Shown: positions 6,748 to 13,731 of the stretch, in pieces
Layout of the letters: every line of letters starts with the position of its first letter
Numbering within the stretch: position 1 is the first letter of the stretch
NCBI GenBank assembly: GCA_900546105.1
Contig: URBP01000055.1
Coordinates: 1-13,936, forward strand
DNA from: an uncultured Collinsella sp.
GTDB lineage: Bacteria; Actinomycetota; Coriobacteriia; Coriobacteriales; Coriobacteriaceae
Reading direction: 5' to 3'
Length of the DNA stretch: 13,936 nucleotides
Translations under genes and position numbers: made by a program
The notes under the pieces: generated by a model
Database searches by the model: none
The model's input: the letters and a program-made list of their open reading frames with translations, nothing else
What the model was told of the DNA's origin: nothing

Positions 6748-7335
6748 CTACTCCTCGACGGAGTCGGCCTCGACGGCCTCAGCAGCGTCCGCGTCCTCGG
6801 CCAGCACGCCAGCCTCGGCCTGAGCAGCCGCAACCTTTGCGGCAGCCTCGGCAGCCTGTGCCTCCTCGCGAGCGCGATCTTCGGCCAGCAGCTCCTGGTA
6901 CAGGTCCTCGCCCGGCAGCTCCTCGCTGCGAGCAATCTTACCCAGCACGCCGTTGACGAACGACGCGGACTGGTCGGTGCCATAGGCCTTGGCAAGCTCG
7001 ACGGCCTCGTTGATCACGATGGCGTCAGAGACCTCCTCGTCGGTGAGGAAACGCATCTCGTAAACGGCGATACGCAGCAAATTGCGGTCGGCGCCGGGCA
7101 TGCGCATAAGATCCCAGTTCTTGGCAACGGAGCGCAGAGCGCAGTCGATGCGGTCGATATGCTCATAGGCACCGCGGCACAGCTCCAGCGCATAGGGGTC
7201 GAGGGGACCCTTCGAGATCAGGAAATCGCCCTCGAGGACGCGCTCGAGCGGGCTGTCCGTGGCCTCGGCCTGGAACAGCAGCTGCAGCGCCTGACTGCGG
7301 GCAAGCGTACGCCCGCGATAAACCTTAAGGCTCAA
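6748..7335 (-). CDS. nusB: Transcription antitermination factor NusB with acidic C-terminal tail
   Basis: NusB pairs with ribosomal protein S10 on boxA RNA and supports antitermination of rRNA transcription. The helical NusB core covers about residues 1-136 and has recognisable landmarks: RSQALQLLFQAE, ADRNLLRIAVYEM and VINEAVELAKAYG, then SFVNGVLGKIA. The protein has 195 residues against the usual 130-150. The extra 55-60 residues form a tail made largely of Ala and Glu/Asp, probably a helix or disordered. The start is a TTG at 7335, supported by AAGGAG 6 bases upstream; that site overlaps the last codons and TAA stop of the upstream Asp23-family gene, so translation is probably coupled. The next gene, xseB, follows after 2 bases. 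Confidence 0.95.
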   Translation of the reverse strand: MSLKVYRGRTLARSQALQLLFQAEATDSPLERVLEGDFLISKGPLDPYALELCRGAYEHIDRIDCALRSVAKNWDLMRMPGADRNLLRIAVYEMRFLTDEEVSDAIVINEAVELAKAYGTDQSASFVNGVLGKIARSEELPGEDLYQELLAEDRAREEAQAAEAAAKVAAAQAEAGVLAEDADAAEAVEADSVEE

Positions 7336-7338
7336 AGG

Positions 7339-7701
7339 TTACTCCTTGGGGAAAACGAGGCCGTCGATGCAAACGTCAACGCGCTCGACCTCAACGCCCA
7401 CCTGGGCATCGATGGCGGCGACCACGGCAGCGCGAACGGCCTCGGCGAGTTTCTTGAACGGATAGCCAAAGAACACCACAACGCGCACGGTGAGTGCGAG
7501 CTTGTCGCCGACGACCTCGGCCTCGACCGCCGGCTCGGAAGCCGGAGCCTTGGACGAGAGCATCATGGAGACAAGGTTGGTGGCAAGGTCCTTGACGCCA
7601 ACGGAGGCGATGCCCTCGACATCGGACACGGCGCGCGAGACGATGGCGGTCAGAACATCGGGCGAAATGCCGATGCCGTCAATCTTGATTTCCTGGGGCA
7701 T
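7339..7701 (-). CDS. Asp23/Gls24-family protein (YqhY type)
   Basis: A 120-residue protein of the Asp23/Gls24 family, which includes alkaline-shock and envelope-stress proteins of Gram-positive bacteria. The family core is visible as ISPDVLTAIVSRAVSDVEGI near the N terminus (about 12-31) and the later VRVVVFFGYPFKKLAEAVR region (about 72-90). There is no signal peptide or membrane helix, so it is probably cytoplasmic. AGGAGG stands 7 bases before the ATG at 7701. In Bacillus the family member YqhY also sits directly upstream of nusB, which supports orthology. The biochemical role is not well settled; YqhY has been linked to acetyl-CoA carboxylase, whose genes are absent here. Confidence 0.9.
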   Translation of the reverse strand: MPQEIKIDGIGISPDVLTAIVSRAVSDVEGIASVGVKDLATNLVSMMLSSKAPASEPAVEAEVVGDKLALTVRVVVFFGYPFKKLAEAVRAAVVAAIDAQVGVEVERVDVCIDGLVFPKE

Positions 7702-7725
7702 GAGTCCTCCTAGAAAAGTTGGTTG

Positions 7726-8289
7726 CTAGACGCGGGAGACGAACTTGCCGTCGCGGGTGTCAACCTTGATAACCTCGCCCTCGTTGAGGTACATGGGGAC
7801 CTGGATGACAGCGCCGGTGTCGATCGTGGCCGGCTTGGTGGAACCCTGGACGGTGTCGCCCTTAAAGCCCGGGTCGGTCTGGACGATGGTGGTCTCGATG
7901 AACATCGGCGGGGTCACGCCCATGAGCTCATCGTCGGCGAAGAGCAGCTGGCAAATGTCGTTCTCGCGCAGCCACTTGGAGTTCTCGCCCACCATGTCCT
8001 CGGGAACAGGAACCTGCTCATAGGTCTCATTGTCCATGAAGATGTAGTCGGTGCCATCGTTGTAGAGGTACTGGAACTCACGGGTGGTGAGCATAACGCT
8101 CTCGAACTTGGTGCCGGCGTTGCAGGTGTTCTCGACGACGCGGCCGCTCTTGATGTCGCGGGTCTTGTAGCGCACAAACGCGCCGCCCTTGCCCGGCTTG
8201 ACATGCTGGAACTCGACGATGGTGTAGACCTTGTCCTTGATGCGGAGACCGAGGCCGTTCTTGAAGTCGGCGGTAGAAATGGTAGGCAT
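7726..8289 (-). CDS. efp: Translation elongation factor P
   Basis: EF-P binds between the P and E sites of the ribosome and relieves stalling at polyproline stretches. The 187-residue protein has the usual length and three beta-barrel domains: a KOW-like N domain (about 1-64), OB domain I (about 68-125) and a C-terminal OB domain (about 130-187). The N-domain loop KPGKGGAF carries Lys34, the position modified with beta-lysine or other groups in some bacteria. The ATG at 8289 (MPTISTADFKNG) fits the family; an upstream in-frame ATG at 8322 lies in the leader and was not used. GAAAGG precedes the ATG. It is the first gene of the run that ends with recN and has its own promoter. Confidence 0.97.
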   Translation of the reverse strand: MPTISTADFKNGLGLRIKDKVYTIVEFQHVKPGKGGAFVRYKTRDIKSGRVVENTCNAGTKFESVMLTTREFQYLYNDGTDYIFMDNETYEQVPVPEDMVGENSKWLRENDICQLLFADDELMGVTPPMFIETTIVQTDPGFKGDTVQGSTKPATIDTGAVIQVPMYLNEGEVIKVDTRDGKFVSRV

Positions 8290-8346
8290 AGCGACCTTTC
8301 TTGTTATGGGCAGAACGCACAAGCGTCCAAATTACATACGACAGAA

Positions 8347-8352
8347 ATTATA
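8347..8352 (-). promoter_or_regulatory. Perfect TATAAT -10 element upstream of efp
   Basis: On the minus strand TATAAT is an exact match to the -10 consensus and would start transcription near 8340, about 50 bases before the efp start codon. No good -35 hexamer is visible at the right distance. This is probably the main promoter of the efp-to-recN run. Confidence 0.6.
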
Positions 8353-8383
8353 CACTTGCAGACGGCGCCTGCGGAGAGCGCAT

Positions 8384-8426
8384 AAAAAGAGAACGCGGGG
8401 CGTCCGGATCGATTCGGACGCCCCGC
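8384..8426 (-). terminator. Strong intrinsic terminator after the Xaa-Pro peptidase gene
   Basis: A perfect 12-bp GC-rich stem (GCGGGGCGTCCG / CGGACGCCCCGC, 8395-8406 and 8415-8426) with an 8-base loop is followed on the minus strand by GTTCTCTTTTT. This is a classical Rho-independent terminator. It ends the peptidase transcript and insulates the efp promoter that follows. Confidence 0.85.
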
Positions 8427-8449
8427 CCCAAACTATCTACCGAAGTAGA

Positions 8450-9580
8450 CTAGCAGTCGATAATGTGCAGGTCGTGCGGGGTCTTGGTGAAGGGCTCGTA
8501 GCCGTTCTCGGTGACAACGCCGTAGTCCTCCAGGCGCACGCCGCCCACGCCGGGCAGGTAGACGCCGGGCTCCATGGTGACAACCGAGCCGATCTCGATG
8601 GTGTTCTTGCTACGGTTGAAGTTGGGCAGCTCGTGGATGTCGATACCGACACCATGGCCCAAGCCATGGTTGTAGTAATCGCCATAGCCGGCATCGCCGA
8701 TGATCTTCTTGGAAAGCTTGAAAATGTCGTTGCCCTCAACGCCCGGATGGATGGCGGCGACGCACTCCTCGTGTGTACGGCGCACGAGCGCGTACAGGTC
8801 GAGCTGCTCCTGGGTAGGCTCGCCCATCACGACGGTGCGTGTCATGTCGGAGCGGTAATCACAGTAGCCCGCGCCGTAATCCATAAGGACGAAGTCACCC
8901 TTCTCGATCACGCGGTCGCTCGGGACGGCATGCGGATTGGCGGTATTGGGGCCGCTCGCCACGATGGAGCCAAAGGCCAGGCTGTCGGCGCCATTGGCGA
9001 ACATAAAGTTCTCGAGCTCGTTGCGAACCTGCTTCTCGGTCATGCCGGGCTTAATAAAGCCGAGCATGTGCTGGAAGGCGGCGTCGGTGATCGACTGCGC
9101 ATGGCGCATGAGCTCGATCTCCTCGGCATCCTTGATGGCGCGCATCTTGCGAATATCGTCATGCATCAGCGGCAGCATGCAGGCGACGGAACGGTCCTCC
9201 AGACCACGCTGAATACCCTGGTAGAAGTTGATCTGCATGTCGTCCTCGACAGCGCAGACGCGGCACTTGTTGGCCGCGATCTTGTCGGCGACCCAACCGG
9301 GGATGGTACCCTCGTCCATGTCGTAGACCCAGGGGCTGCCGGCGGGCGTGTTCTCCTCAAAGCTGTTGAGGTAGCGCGAGTCGGTGTGGAACAGGCACTG
9401 GTCGGCCGTAATAAACGCAGCGTGCGGGAACTCGAAGGTGTAGTCGAAGACGCCCTTAACGCCCGTAAGCCAACGAAGGTTGGCCTCGTCGCGCACCACG
9501 ATGGCGTCGTAGCCACGCTCGGCCATCAGGGCACGAACACGCTCGATACGACCGGCAGGACCGGCAGCAAACTCAGACAT
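8450..9580 (-). CDS. M24B-family Xaa-Pro peptidase
   Basis: Cytoplasmic metallopeptidase of the pita-bread fold that cleaves peptides next to proline (aminopeptidase P or prolidase type). It has 376 residues: an N-terminal creatinase-like domain (about 1-140) and a catalytic domain (about 150-376). All five metal ligands expected for M24 are visible: Asp234 in MDYGAG, Asp245 in SDMTRT, His309 in GLGHGVGIDIHE, Glu337 in MEPGVY and Glu351 in RLEDYG. The ATG at 9580 has AAAGGA 6 bases upstream. The Bacillus counterpart YqhT also lies beside efp. Its role next to EF-P, which helps make proline-rich proteins, is suggestive but unproven. Whether it is an aminopeptidase or a dipeptidase cannot be told from sequence alone. 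Confidence 0.93.
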   Translation of the reverse strand: MSEFAAGPAGRIERVRALMAERGYDAIVVRDEANLRWLTGVKGVFDYTFEFPHAAFITADQCLFHTDSRYLNSFEENTPAGSPWVYDMDEGTIPGWVADKIAANKCRVCAVEDDMQINFYQGIQRGLEDRSVACMLPLMHDDIRKMRAIKDAEEIELMRHAQSITDAAFQHMLGFIKPGMTEKQVRNELENFMFANGADSLAFGSIVASGPNTANPHAVPSDRVIEKGDFVLMDYGAGYCDYRSDMTRTVVMGEPTQEQLDLYALVRRTHEECVAAIHPGVEGNDIFKLSKKIIGDAGYGDYYNHGLGHGVGIDIHELPNFNRSKNTIEIGSVVTMEPGVYLPGVGGVRLEDYGVVTENGYEPFTKTPHDLHIIDC

Positions 9581-9612
9581 GCAGATTCCTTTCTTGTTGT
9601 CTCTATATAGAC

Positions 9613-9675
9613 GGGACGGGTCTCAACCGAACGACGGAATCGCATGCGATCCGCAACCGATTGGAAACCCGCCCC
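9613..9675 (-). other. Long imperfect hairpin between the aroB-like gene and the peptidase gene
   Basis: The outer arms are 9 bp (9613-9621 with 9667-9675). They pair fully as minus-strand RNA because one position is a G-U wobble, but they mismatch on the plus strand. A further imperfect stem continues inward to a core palindrome ATCGCATGCGAT at 9639-9650. CAACCGA is repeated directly at 9624-9630 and 9654-9660. No U-run follows. It could be a terminator or attenuator, or a structured leader of the peptidase gene. Confidence 0.45.
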
Positions 9676-9677
9676 TC

Positions 9678-9706
9678 AACATGATACGAAAGACGATGGA
9701 AGTCAA
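9678..9706 (-). promoter_or_regulatory. Possible promoter of the Xaa-Pro peptidase gene
   Basis: TTGACT (9706-9701, minus) is a 5/6 match to the -35 consensus. The hexamer 17 bp further on, CATGTT, is a weak -10. An alternative -10, TATATA at 9609-9604, lacks a good -35. If the first is used, the transcript starts almost exactly at the long hairpin. Confidence 0.25.
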
Positions 9707-9712
9707 TAAATC

Positions 9713-10822
9713 TTAGAGAAGTTCTTTGCGAGAAGCCAAGTAGGCGTGAGCATGGCGCTCAAGAACCTCGTCCTCAACGCTCGTGAGACGAATGGCGCCG
9801 AGTGCCGCGGGCAGCGGCAACATACTGCGGTTCGAGCGGACAAACTGCTGCCTGCGGAACTCCTCGATATATGCGGCAGGCTCCAGATCGAAGGCAAGTT
9901 CCTCGATGCCAAAGTCCTCCAGGCAGTCATCGACCTCAAAGACGTAATCGATATCGAAGTCGCAGGCATCATGTGCTAGGCGTGCTTCAAAGCGCATGCC
10001 CTCGGACAAAAGCTGGTAGGCAGGGACCTGTGAAGCGGCATCGCCCAAGCAGGCGCGCAGGGTACGCTCCCCCGTCTTGCCAAAATCGAGCGCATGGCGG
10101 GCGCTCGGGTTCGTGGCCATCAGTACGTCCTTGCGGGCAGTCTGAGACCATTGGACGGCATTGACGAGCGCGACCTCCTCACCAGCGAGAATCTCGGGGA
10201 CGGTCTCAGTAAACTGATTCCAGCGCGACTTGCTACTCGAAAGCATGGTGCCAACAAGTACCGCATAGCCGAGCTTGAGGTCCTCGAGATCCGCCTCGCG
10301 AACAAGGTCGAGGTCACACACGACCAAGCCCGGTTCGGGACGGAACGCGATGGCGGGAAGCGCATTGGCCGACGAGGCGACGAGCGGCTTCATGGTCGTC
10401 GCAACAGTGAGCATGGCGTCGAAGGTCGTCGGCAACAGCGCGCACTCAGTTCGGCCGCACCACTGGTTGGCGCACCAGCTAACAACCGAGCAGGTTGCGA
10501 CATCGCCAACGGCGACAACCAGATCGTCGCAGGTAACGCCGTTGGCAGACAGGGCGCCGAAGACGGTATCGGCATCGGCCAGCGTAGCACCGGCAGGCGA
10601 AACCTCGAGGACGAGCAGCGACACGGCAAAACCGGCGTCGACCAGAGCATGCTCGACGACCTCACCAAAACGCTCGGATGTGGCGTCGTCCCAAACCACC
10701 ATCGCGCGCTTAGGCTTGCCCACAGCAGAGGCAAACATGCTCGGTAGCTCCTCGAACGCGCCCAATCCGACGCGGACATCGACGCTGCGGTTTTGGAAAT
10801 TGATCAGTTGACGGCGAATCAT
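9713..10822 (-). CDS. Degenerate 3-dehydroquinate synthase-like protein
   Basis: This 369-residue protein has the length and position (directly after shikimate kinase) of AroB, the NAD-dependent enzyme that makes 3-dehydroquinate in aromatic amino acid synthesis. Landmarks that align with AroB include DTVFGAL (85-91), LVVAVGD (101-107), LLPTTFDAML (129-138) and VVCDLDLV (167-174). Key motifs do not survive. The NAD-binding GGGVxGD has become AVGDVA, the GLAEVIKYG glutamate metal ligand is lost in LGYAVLVG (184-191), the NLGHTFGHAIE histidine is replaced in DFGKTGERTLR, and the HGEAVxxGM histidine is replaced in LLSEGMR (271-277). SSVGGKT is also absent. The frame is open throughout with normal codon use, so it is not an obvious pseudogene. 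It starts at ATG 10822, overlapping the aroK stop as ATGA. It probably descends from AroB but may lack synthase activity. Confidence 0.72.
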   Translation of the reverse strand: MIRRQLINFQNRSVDVRVGLGAFEELPSMFASAVGKPKRAMVVWDDATSERFGEVVEHALVDAGFAVSLLVLEVSPAGATLADADTVFGALSANGVTCDDLVVAVGDVATCSVVSWCANQWCGRTECALLPTTFDAMLTVATTMKPLVASSANALPAIAFRPEPGLVVCDLDLVREADLEDLKLGYAVLVGTMLSSSKSRWNQFTETVPEILAGEEVALVNAVQWSQTARKDVLMATNPSARHALDFGKTGERTLRACLGDAASQVPAYQLLSEGMRFEARLAHDACDFDIDYVFEVDDCLEDFGIEELAFDLEPAAYIEEFRRQQFVRSNRSMLPLPAALGAIRLTSVEDEVLERHAHAYLASRKELL

Positions 10823-11352
10823 AGCAGCCCACGCTCCAAAAGCATCTCGGCACAAAGGTAGGAAACGTCCTCGAAGGACTTGTTGCGAATATCAAGGGTA
10901 AGGTCAGCGGCCTGGCGATACAGCGGACGGCGATGCTCAAACAGGCGCGCAGCATGCTTGGGCGAGCGGAAATCGGGGCGCGTGTCGGACCGACGAATCT
11001 GGCGAATCGAATCCTCGAAGTCGCCCTCGAGGTACACGCACGTACCCATTTCGTGCATCAGCTCAATATTCACCGGCGTCTCGACGATACCGCCCCCGCA
11101 CGAAACCAACAGGCTGCGCTCGCTTTGGAGCGAACGGAGCGCCGAGGTCTCGAGCTCGCGAAAACGATCCTCGCCCTCGGTCTCAAAAATCTCGGTTACC
11201 GACTTGCCGCAACGGCGCACGACCAGGCGGTCGGTATCGATAAAACGCCGCTTAAACATAGTGCCGACGTTGCGCGCGAGCGTCGATTTGCCCGCGCCCA
11301 AAAAGCCGATAAAGAAGATATGGTCGCAGCCGTGTTTGGTGTGCTGGGACAT
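10819..11352 (-). CDS. aroK: Shikimate kinase
   Basis: Cytoplasmic nucleoside-monophosphate-kinase-fold enzyme that phosphorylates shikimate with ATP in the chorismate pathway. The 177-residue protein has the usual size and its key residues look intact: Walker A GFLGAGKST at 16-24, DTD at 39-41 and FRELE at 64-68 for shikimate contact, GGG at 86-88, the lid-region RRSDTRPDF near 120-128, and HRRPLYRQAAD at 140-150. The ATG at 11352 follows the yqeG stop by 8 bases, with AGG as a weak ribosome binding site. Its intact active site contrasts with the altered aroB-like gene overlapping its 3' end. Confidence 0.94.
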   Translation of the reverse strand: MSQHTKHGCDHIFFIGFLGAGKSTLARNVGTMFKRRFIDTDRLVVRRCGKSVTEIFETEGEDRFRELETSALRSLQSERSLLVSCGGGIVETPVNIELMHEMGTCVYLEGDFEDSIRQIRRSDTRPDFRSPKHAARLFEHRRPLYRQAADLTLDIRNKSFEDVSYLCAEMLLERGLL

Positions 11353-11360
11353 AGCGAGAC

Positions 11361-11858
11361 CTAATCCTCGCAGGGAAGGTCGCGCAGGGCCCGGCGCTCA
11401 AAAATACGGAAGATCTGCGTATACCACAGGTCCTGCGTCGCCTGCGGCTTTACCAGGATGGTATCGACGCCGGCGAAGTTGCCGCTCCACACGTCCGTGT
11501 AGAGCTGATCACCGATCAGCACCGCCTCGTCGGCCGTGGCGCCGAGGCGCTTAAGACCCGCCTTGAGGGCAAACGGCGCCGGCTTCATGGCGTGGCTGAT
11601 GGCCTCGAGCCCCAACTCGCGTGCAGAGCTCATGACCTGGTCGCGATGCCAATTGTTGGACACCATGCACAGCTTAAAGCCTTTGGCACGGGCGGCATCG
11701 AGCCAAGCGGAAACCGAGGCGGGAACCTGCTCGGTATCGCGCGGCACCAGGGTGTTGTCGCGGTCGAGCAGAATGGCTCGCTTGCCGTCGGCCCACAGGG
11801 TATCAAGGTCGATGCGATCGACCGAGGCAACGTATCGTTTGGGGCTAAAAATCCTCAT
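11361..11858 (-). CDS. yqeG: YqeG-family HAD-type phosphatase
   Basis: A 165-residue haloacid-dehalogenase-superfamily phosphatase of subfamily IIIA. Catalytic motifs are all visible: motif I DRDNT at 32-36 with nucleophile Asp32 and acid/base Asp34, motif II SNN at 67-69, the motif III Lys92 in MKPAP, and motif IV GDQLYTD at 116-122. The family is widespread in Gram-positive bacteria, and its substrate is not known to me; phosphatidylglycerol-phosphate phosphatases belong to related HAD proteins. Only one base separates its ATG from the mltG stop, so translation is probably coupled; the ribosome binding site is weak (GGAA). In many Firmicutes yqeG sits near aroE or yqeH, and here it lies beside aroK. 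Confidence 0.9.
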   Translation of the reverse strand: MRIFSPKRYVASVDRIDLDTLWADGKRAILLDRDNTLVPRDTEQVPASVSAWLDAARAKGFKLCMVSNNWHRDQVMSSARELGLEAISHAMKPAPFALKAGLKRLGATADEAVLIGDQLYTDVWSGNFAGVDTILVKPQATQDLWYTQIFRIFERRALRDLPCED

Positions 11859-11859
11859 G

Positions 11860-13293
11860 CTAATTCCAAGACTGTTGATGCTCTTCGTAGGTTTGCGAGA
11901 AGTACTCCTCGTCCTGCGTAATGTAGAAATACAGGTCATCGGAGTCGGTCGGCTCAAGTGTGGCCTTGAGTGCCTCGAGTGACGGAGAGCAGATGGGCGT
12001 GGGTGGCAAACCCTCGTGCTTATAGGTGTTATACGGACTATCGCTCTGCAGGTCGTCGGCGGTAACCTCGCCACCGGTGACATACATCATGGTCGCATCG
12101 CTGTTGAGATAGCGCAAACCGTCGAGCTTGCCGGCAAGGCGGTTGTAGAAGACCGAGGCCACGTGCGCACGTTGATCGGCGTTGAGGCCCTCGCGCTCAA
12201 CGATAGAGGCCAAGTTGACGATGTCGTAGTCGGACATCTCCACACCGTAGCGCTCCATGATCTTCGCCTCGCAGCTCGCAAAGTCAAGCGACTTGTACTC
12301 GGTCTTAAACTGATCGAGCATGGCGCGAATCACGTCATCGGCCGTCGGCGAATCACCCAACGAATAGGTCTTGGGGAACAAGAAACCCTCGAGCGAGTCG
12401 TTGGCGGCGCCCTTAAGGAAGCTATAGTCGTCCACGTAGTTGGAGGCCTTGGCCTGGTTGAGGAAGTCTTCCTTAGAGATGCTGTCGTAGGCCTGGGCCA
12501 CACGGTCGGCAACTTGATCGACCGTTAGGCCCTCAGGGATAGTCAGCGCATTGGGGCCCGCGTTGGGGCCTTCCATGAGCTGCTGAACCACCTTAGTCGC
12601 GTCCATGAGCGTGTTGAACGAGTAGGTGCCAGGCTTAAGCGACATATCGGCGTTGAGCTTTTTCACCGCCGCATAGTAATCCTTGGGATTCTCGACGATA
12701 TGGTTCTCGGAGAGAATCGAGGCGATCGTATCACCCGAAGCACCGTCGGGAATGGTCACCGTAACCTGCTGACCAGCCGTGACCTTCGAATCCTCACCGA
12801 CAAAGAAGCCCTTGACGGCCGGCACGACAAAGAAAACGATCGCGACAAGCGCGAGCACCGCCACCACAACGCCGATGATCATGGGAACCGGAGAACTCTT
12901 CTTTTGAGCACCGCGACGAGAATGCGTGTTATAGCTCGATCGCGTGGCCGGAGCAACGCCATGCGAACCGCGAGCGTGATGCGAATGCGATTGAGGGGTC
13001 TGAGTTCGCTGGATAGGTGCCTGCTGCTTAAAGCGGGTACCGCCTGCAGGCTGGGCCGTACGAGCAGTGGGCTGCTGAGCCGCGTGAGAAGCCGAATGCT
13101 GAACCGAACGAGCAGAAGGCTGCTGACCCGTCCGTTGAACAGGTTGGGCCGAATGAGAGAAGGACTGCACCGAGCGCGCGGCAGGCTGAGCTGCGCGCTG
13201 CGTCGGCTGTGCCGGACGCTGGCCAGGCTGGGCAGGGCGCGACGCCGGCTGCTGCATACGATTCGGCTGGCGCGGATCGGAAGCGCTAGGCAT
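11860..13293 (-). CDS. mltG: Endolytic murein transglycosylase MltG with long basic N-terminal tail
   Basis: MltG (YceG) is a membrane-anchored lytic transglycosylase that cuts nascent glycan strands and so limits peptidoglycan chain length. The protein has 477 residues. Residues 1-136 form a low-complexity cytoplasmic tail rich in Gln, Pro, Ala, Arg, Ser and His, with many Arg/Lys and a single acidic residue. One membrane helix follows at about 137-160, then a LysM-like segment (about 170-225), and the catalytic YceG domain with the presumed catalytic Glu366 in ASIVEREG and the family motif DSPYNTYKHEGLPPTPI (418-434). The usual length without the tail is about 340-380. The ATG at 13293 has a strong AGGAGGT site and overlaps the ruvX end by 8 bases. 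The longer frame to 13350 lies inside ruvX and was not used. Confidence 0.95.
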   Translation of the reverse strand: MPSASDPRQPNRMQQPASRPAQPGQRPAQPTQRAAQPAARSVQSFSHSAQPVQRTGQQPSARSVQHSASHAAQQPTARTAQPAGGTRFKQQAPIQRTQTPQSHSHHARGSHGVAPATRSSYNTHSRRGAQKKSSPVPMIIGVVVAVLALVAIVFFVVPAVKGFFVGEDSKVTAGQQVTVTIPDGASGDTIASILSENHIVENPKDYYAAVKKLNADMSLKPGTYSFNTLMDATKVVQQLMEGPNAGPNALTIPEGLTVDQVADRVAQAYDSISKEDFLNQAKASNYVDDYSFLKGAANDSLEGFLFPKTYSLGDSPTADDVIRAMLDQFKTEYKSLDFASCEAKIMERYGVEMSDYDIVNLASIVEREGLNADQRAHVASVFYNRLAGKLDGLRYLNSDATMMYVTGGEVTADDLQSDSPYNTYKHEGLPPTPICSPSLEALKATLEPTDSDDLYFYITQDEEYFSQTYEEHQQSWN

Positions 13294-13714
13294 GCTGGAC
13301 CTCCTCGTTTTTACGATCGAGCCACGTCTGCAAAAACAGGCTGGCGGCAATCATGTCGATCTTGCCCCTCATCTGCTTTTCGTTGAGTCCCTGCTCGCGC
13401 AGGATACGCTTGGCCTCTTGCGAGGACAGACGCTCGTCCTCAAACTCCAGCGGAAGATCGAGCTCGTCGGCAATCTTTTGCGCCACAGCGGCAACGCGCT
13501 CGGCCTGAGGGCCGGGCTCACCGGCCATGGTCAGGGGACGTCCGCTTACCAGGATGTCGGGCTCATAGTCCTCGACCAGGTAGCGGAACGTCTTGGCCAT
13601 ACCGGTGACCTCGGCGGCCGGGAGCACCTTAACGGGCATCGCCATCTTGCCATCACGGCTCGAGACGGCGATGCCAATCCTGGTCTCCCCTATGTCCAAC
13701 GCAAGCGCGACCAC
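13286..13714 (-). CDS. ruvX: Holliday junction resolvase-like protein RuvX/YqgF
   Basis: A 142-residue RNase H-fold protein of the YqgF family. Members are linked to pre-16S rRNA 5'-end processing and are annotated as putative Holliday junction resolvases. The three acidic catalytic positions are visible: Asp7 in LDIGETRIG, Glu94 in EDERLSS and Asp120 in KIDMIAAS. The start is a GTG at 13714, giving MVALALDIGETRIG, which fits the family N terminus; AAGAAG upstream is a weak ribosome binding site. It lies 17 bases after alaS and overlaps mltG by 8 bases. The order alaS-ruvX-mltG is common in Gram-positive bacteria and supports the call. Confidence 0.94.
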   Translation of the reverse strand: MVALALDIGETRIGIAVSSRDGKMAMPVKVLPAAEVTGMAKTFRYLVEDYEPDILVSGRPLTMAGEPGPQAERVAAVAQKIADELDLPLEFEDERLSSQEAKRILREQGLNEKQMRGKIDMIAASLFLQTWLDRKNEEVQHA

Positions 13715-13731
13715 AGTGACTTCTTAGATTC

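Noticed and set aside
8290..8322. Longer N terminus for EF-P
   Set aside because: EF-P proteins start at the equivalent of MPTISTADFKNG, and the upstream ATG lacks a ribosome binding site and falls in the leader.
8356..8370. Small GCAGGCGCCGTCTGC hairpin near the efp promoter
   Set aside because: The stem is at most 5 bp including a G-T wobble, and such short structures occur by chance in GC-rich DNA.
7723..8385. A 220-codon plus-strand frame opposite efp
   Set aside because: It mirrors EF-P, which is unmistakable on the minus strand, and its Val/Asp/Gly/Leu-rich translation shows no family features.
8231..9610. A 459-codon plus-strand open frame opposite the peptidase gene
   Set aside because: It lies antisense to a protein with all M24 metal ligands, has no recognisable domain, and crosses the strong terminator hairpin. 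It is a codon-bias shadow.
13118..13260. Repeated Gln/Pro/Arg-coding DNA considered as a CRISPR or tandem repeat array
   Set aside because: The repeats are short, imperfect and in frame within mltG, so they reflect low-complexity protein and not regularly spaced DNA repeats.
13294..13350. Longer N terminus for MltG
   Set aside because: It lies inside ruvX, and the ATG at 13293 has a strong AGGAGGT site at the right distance.
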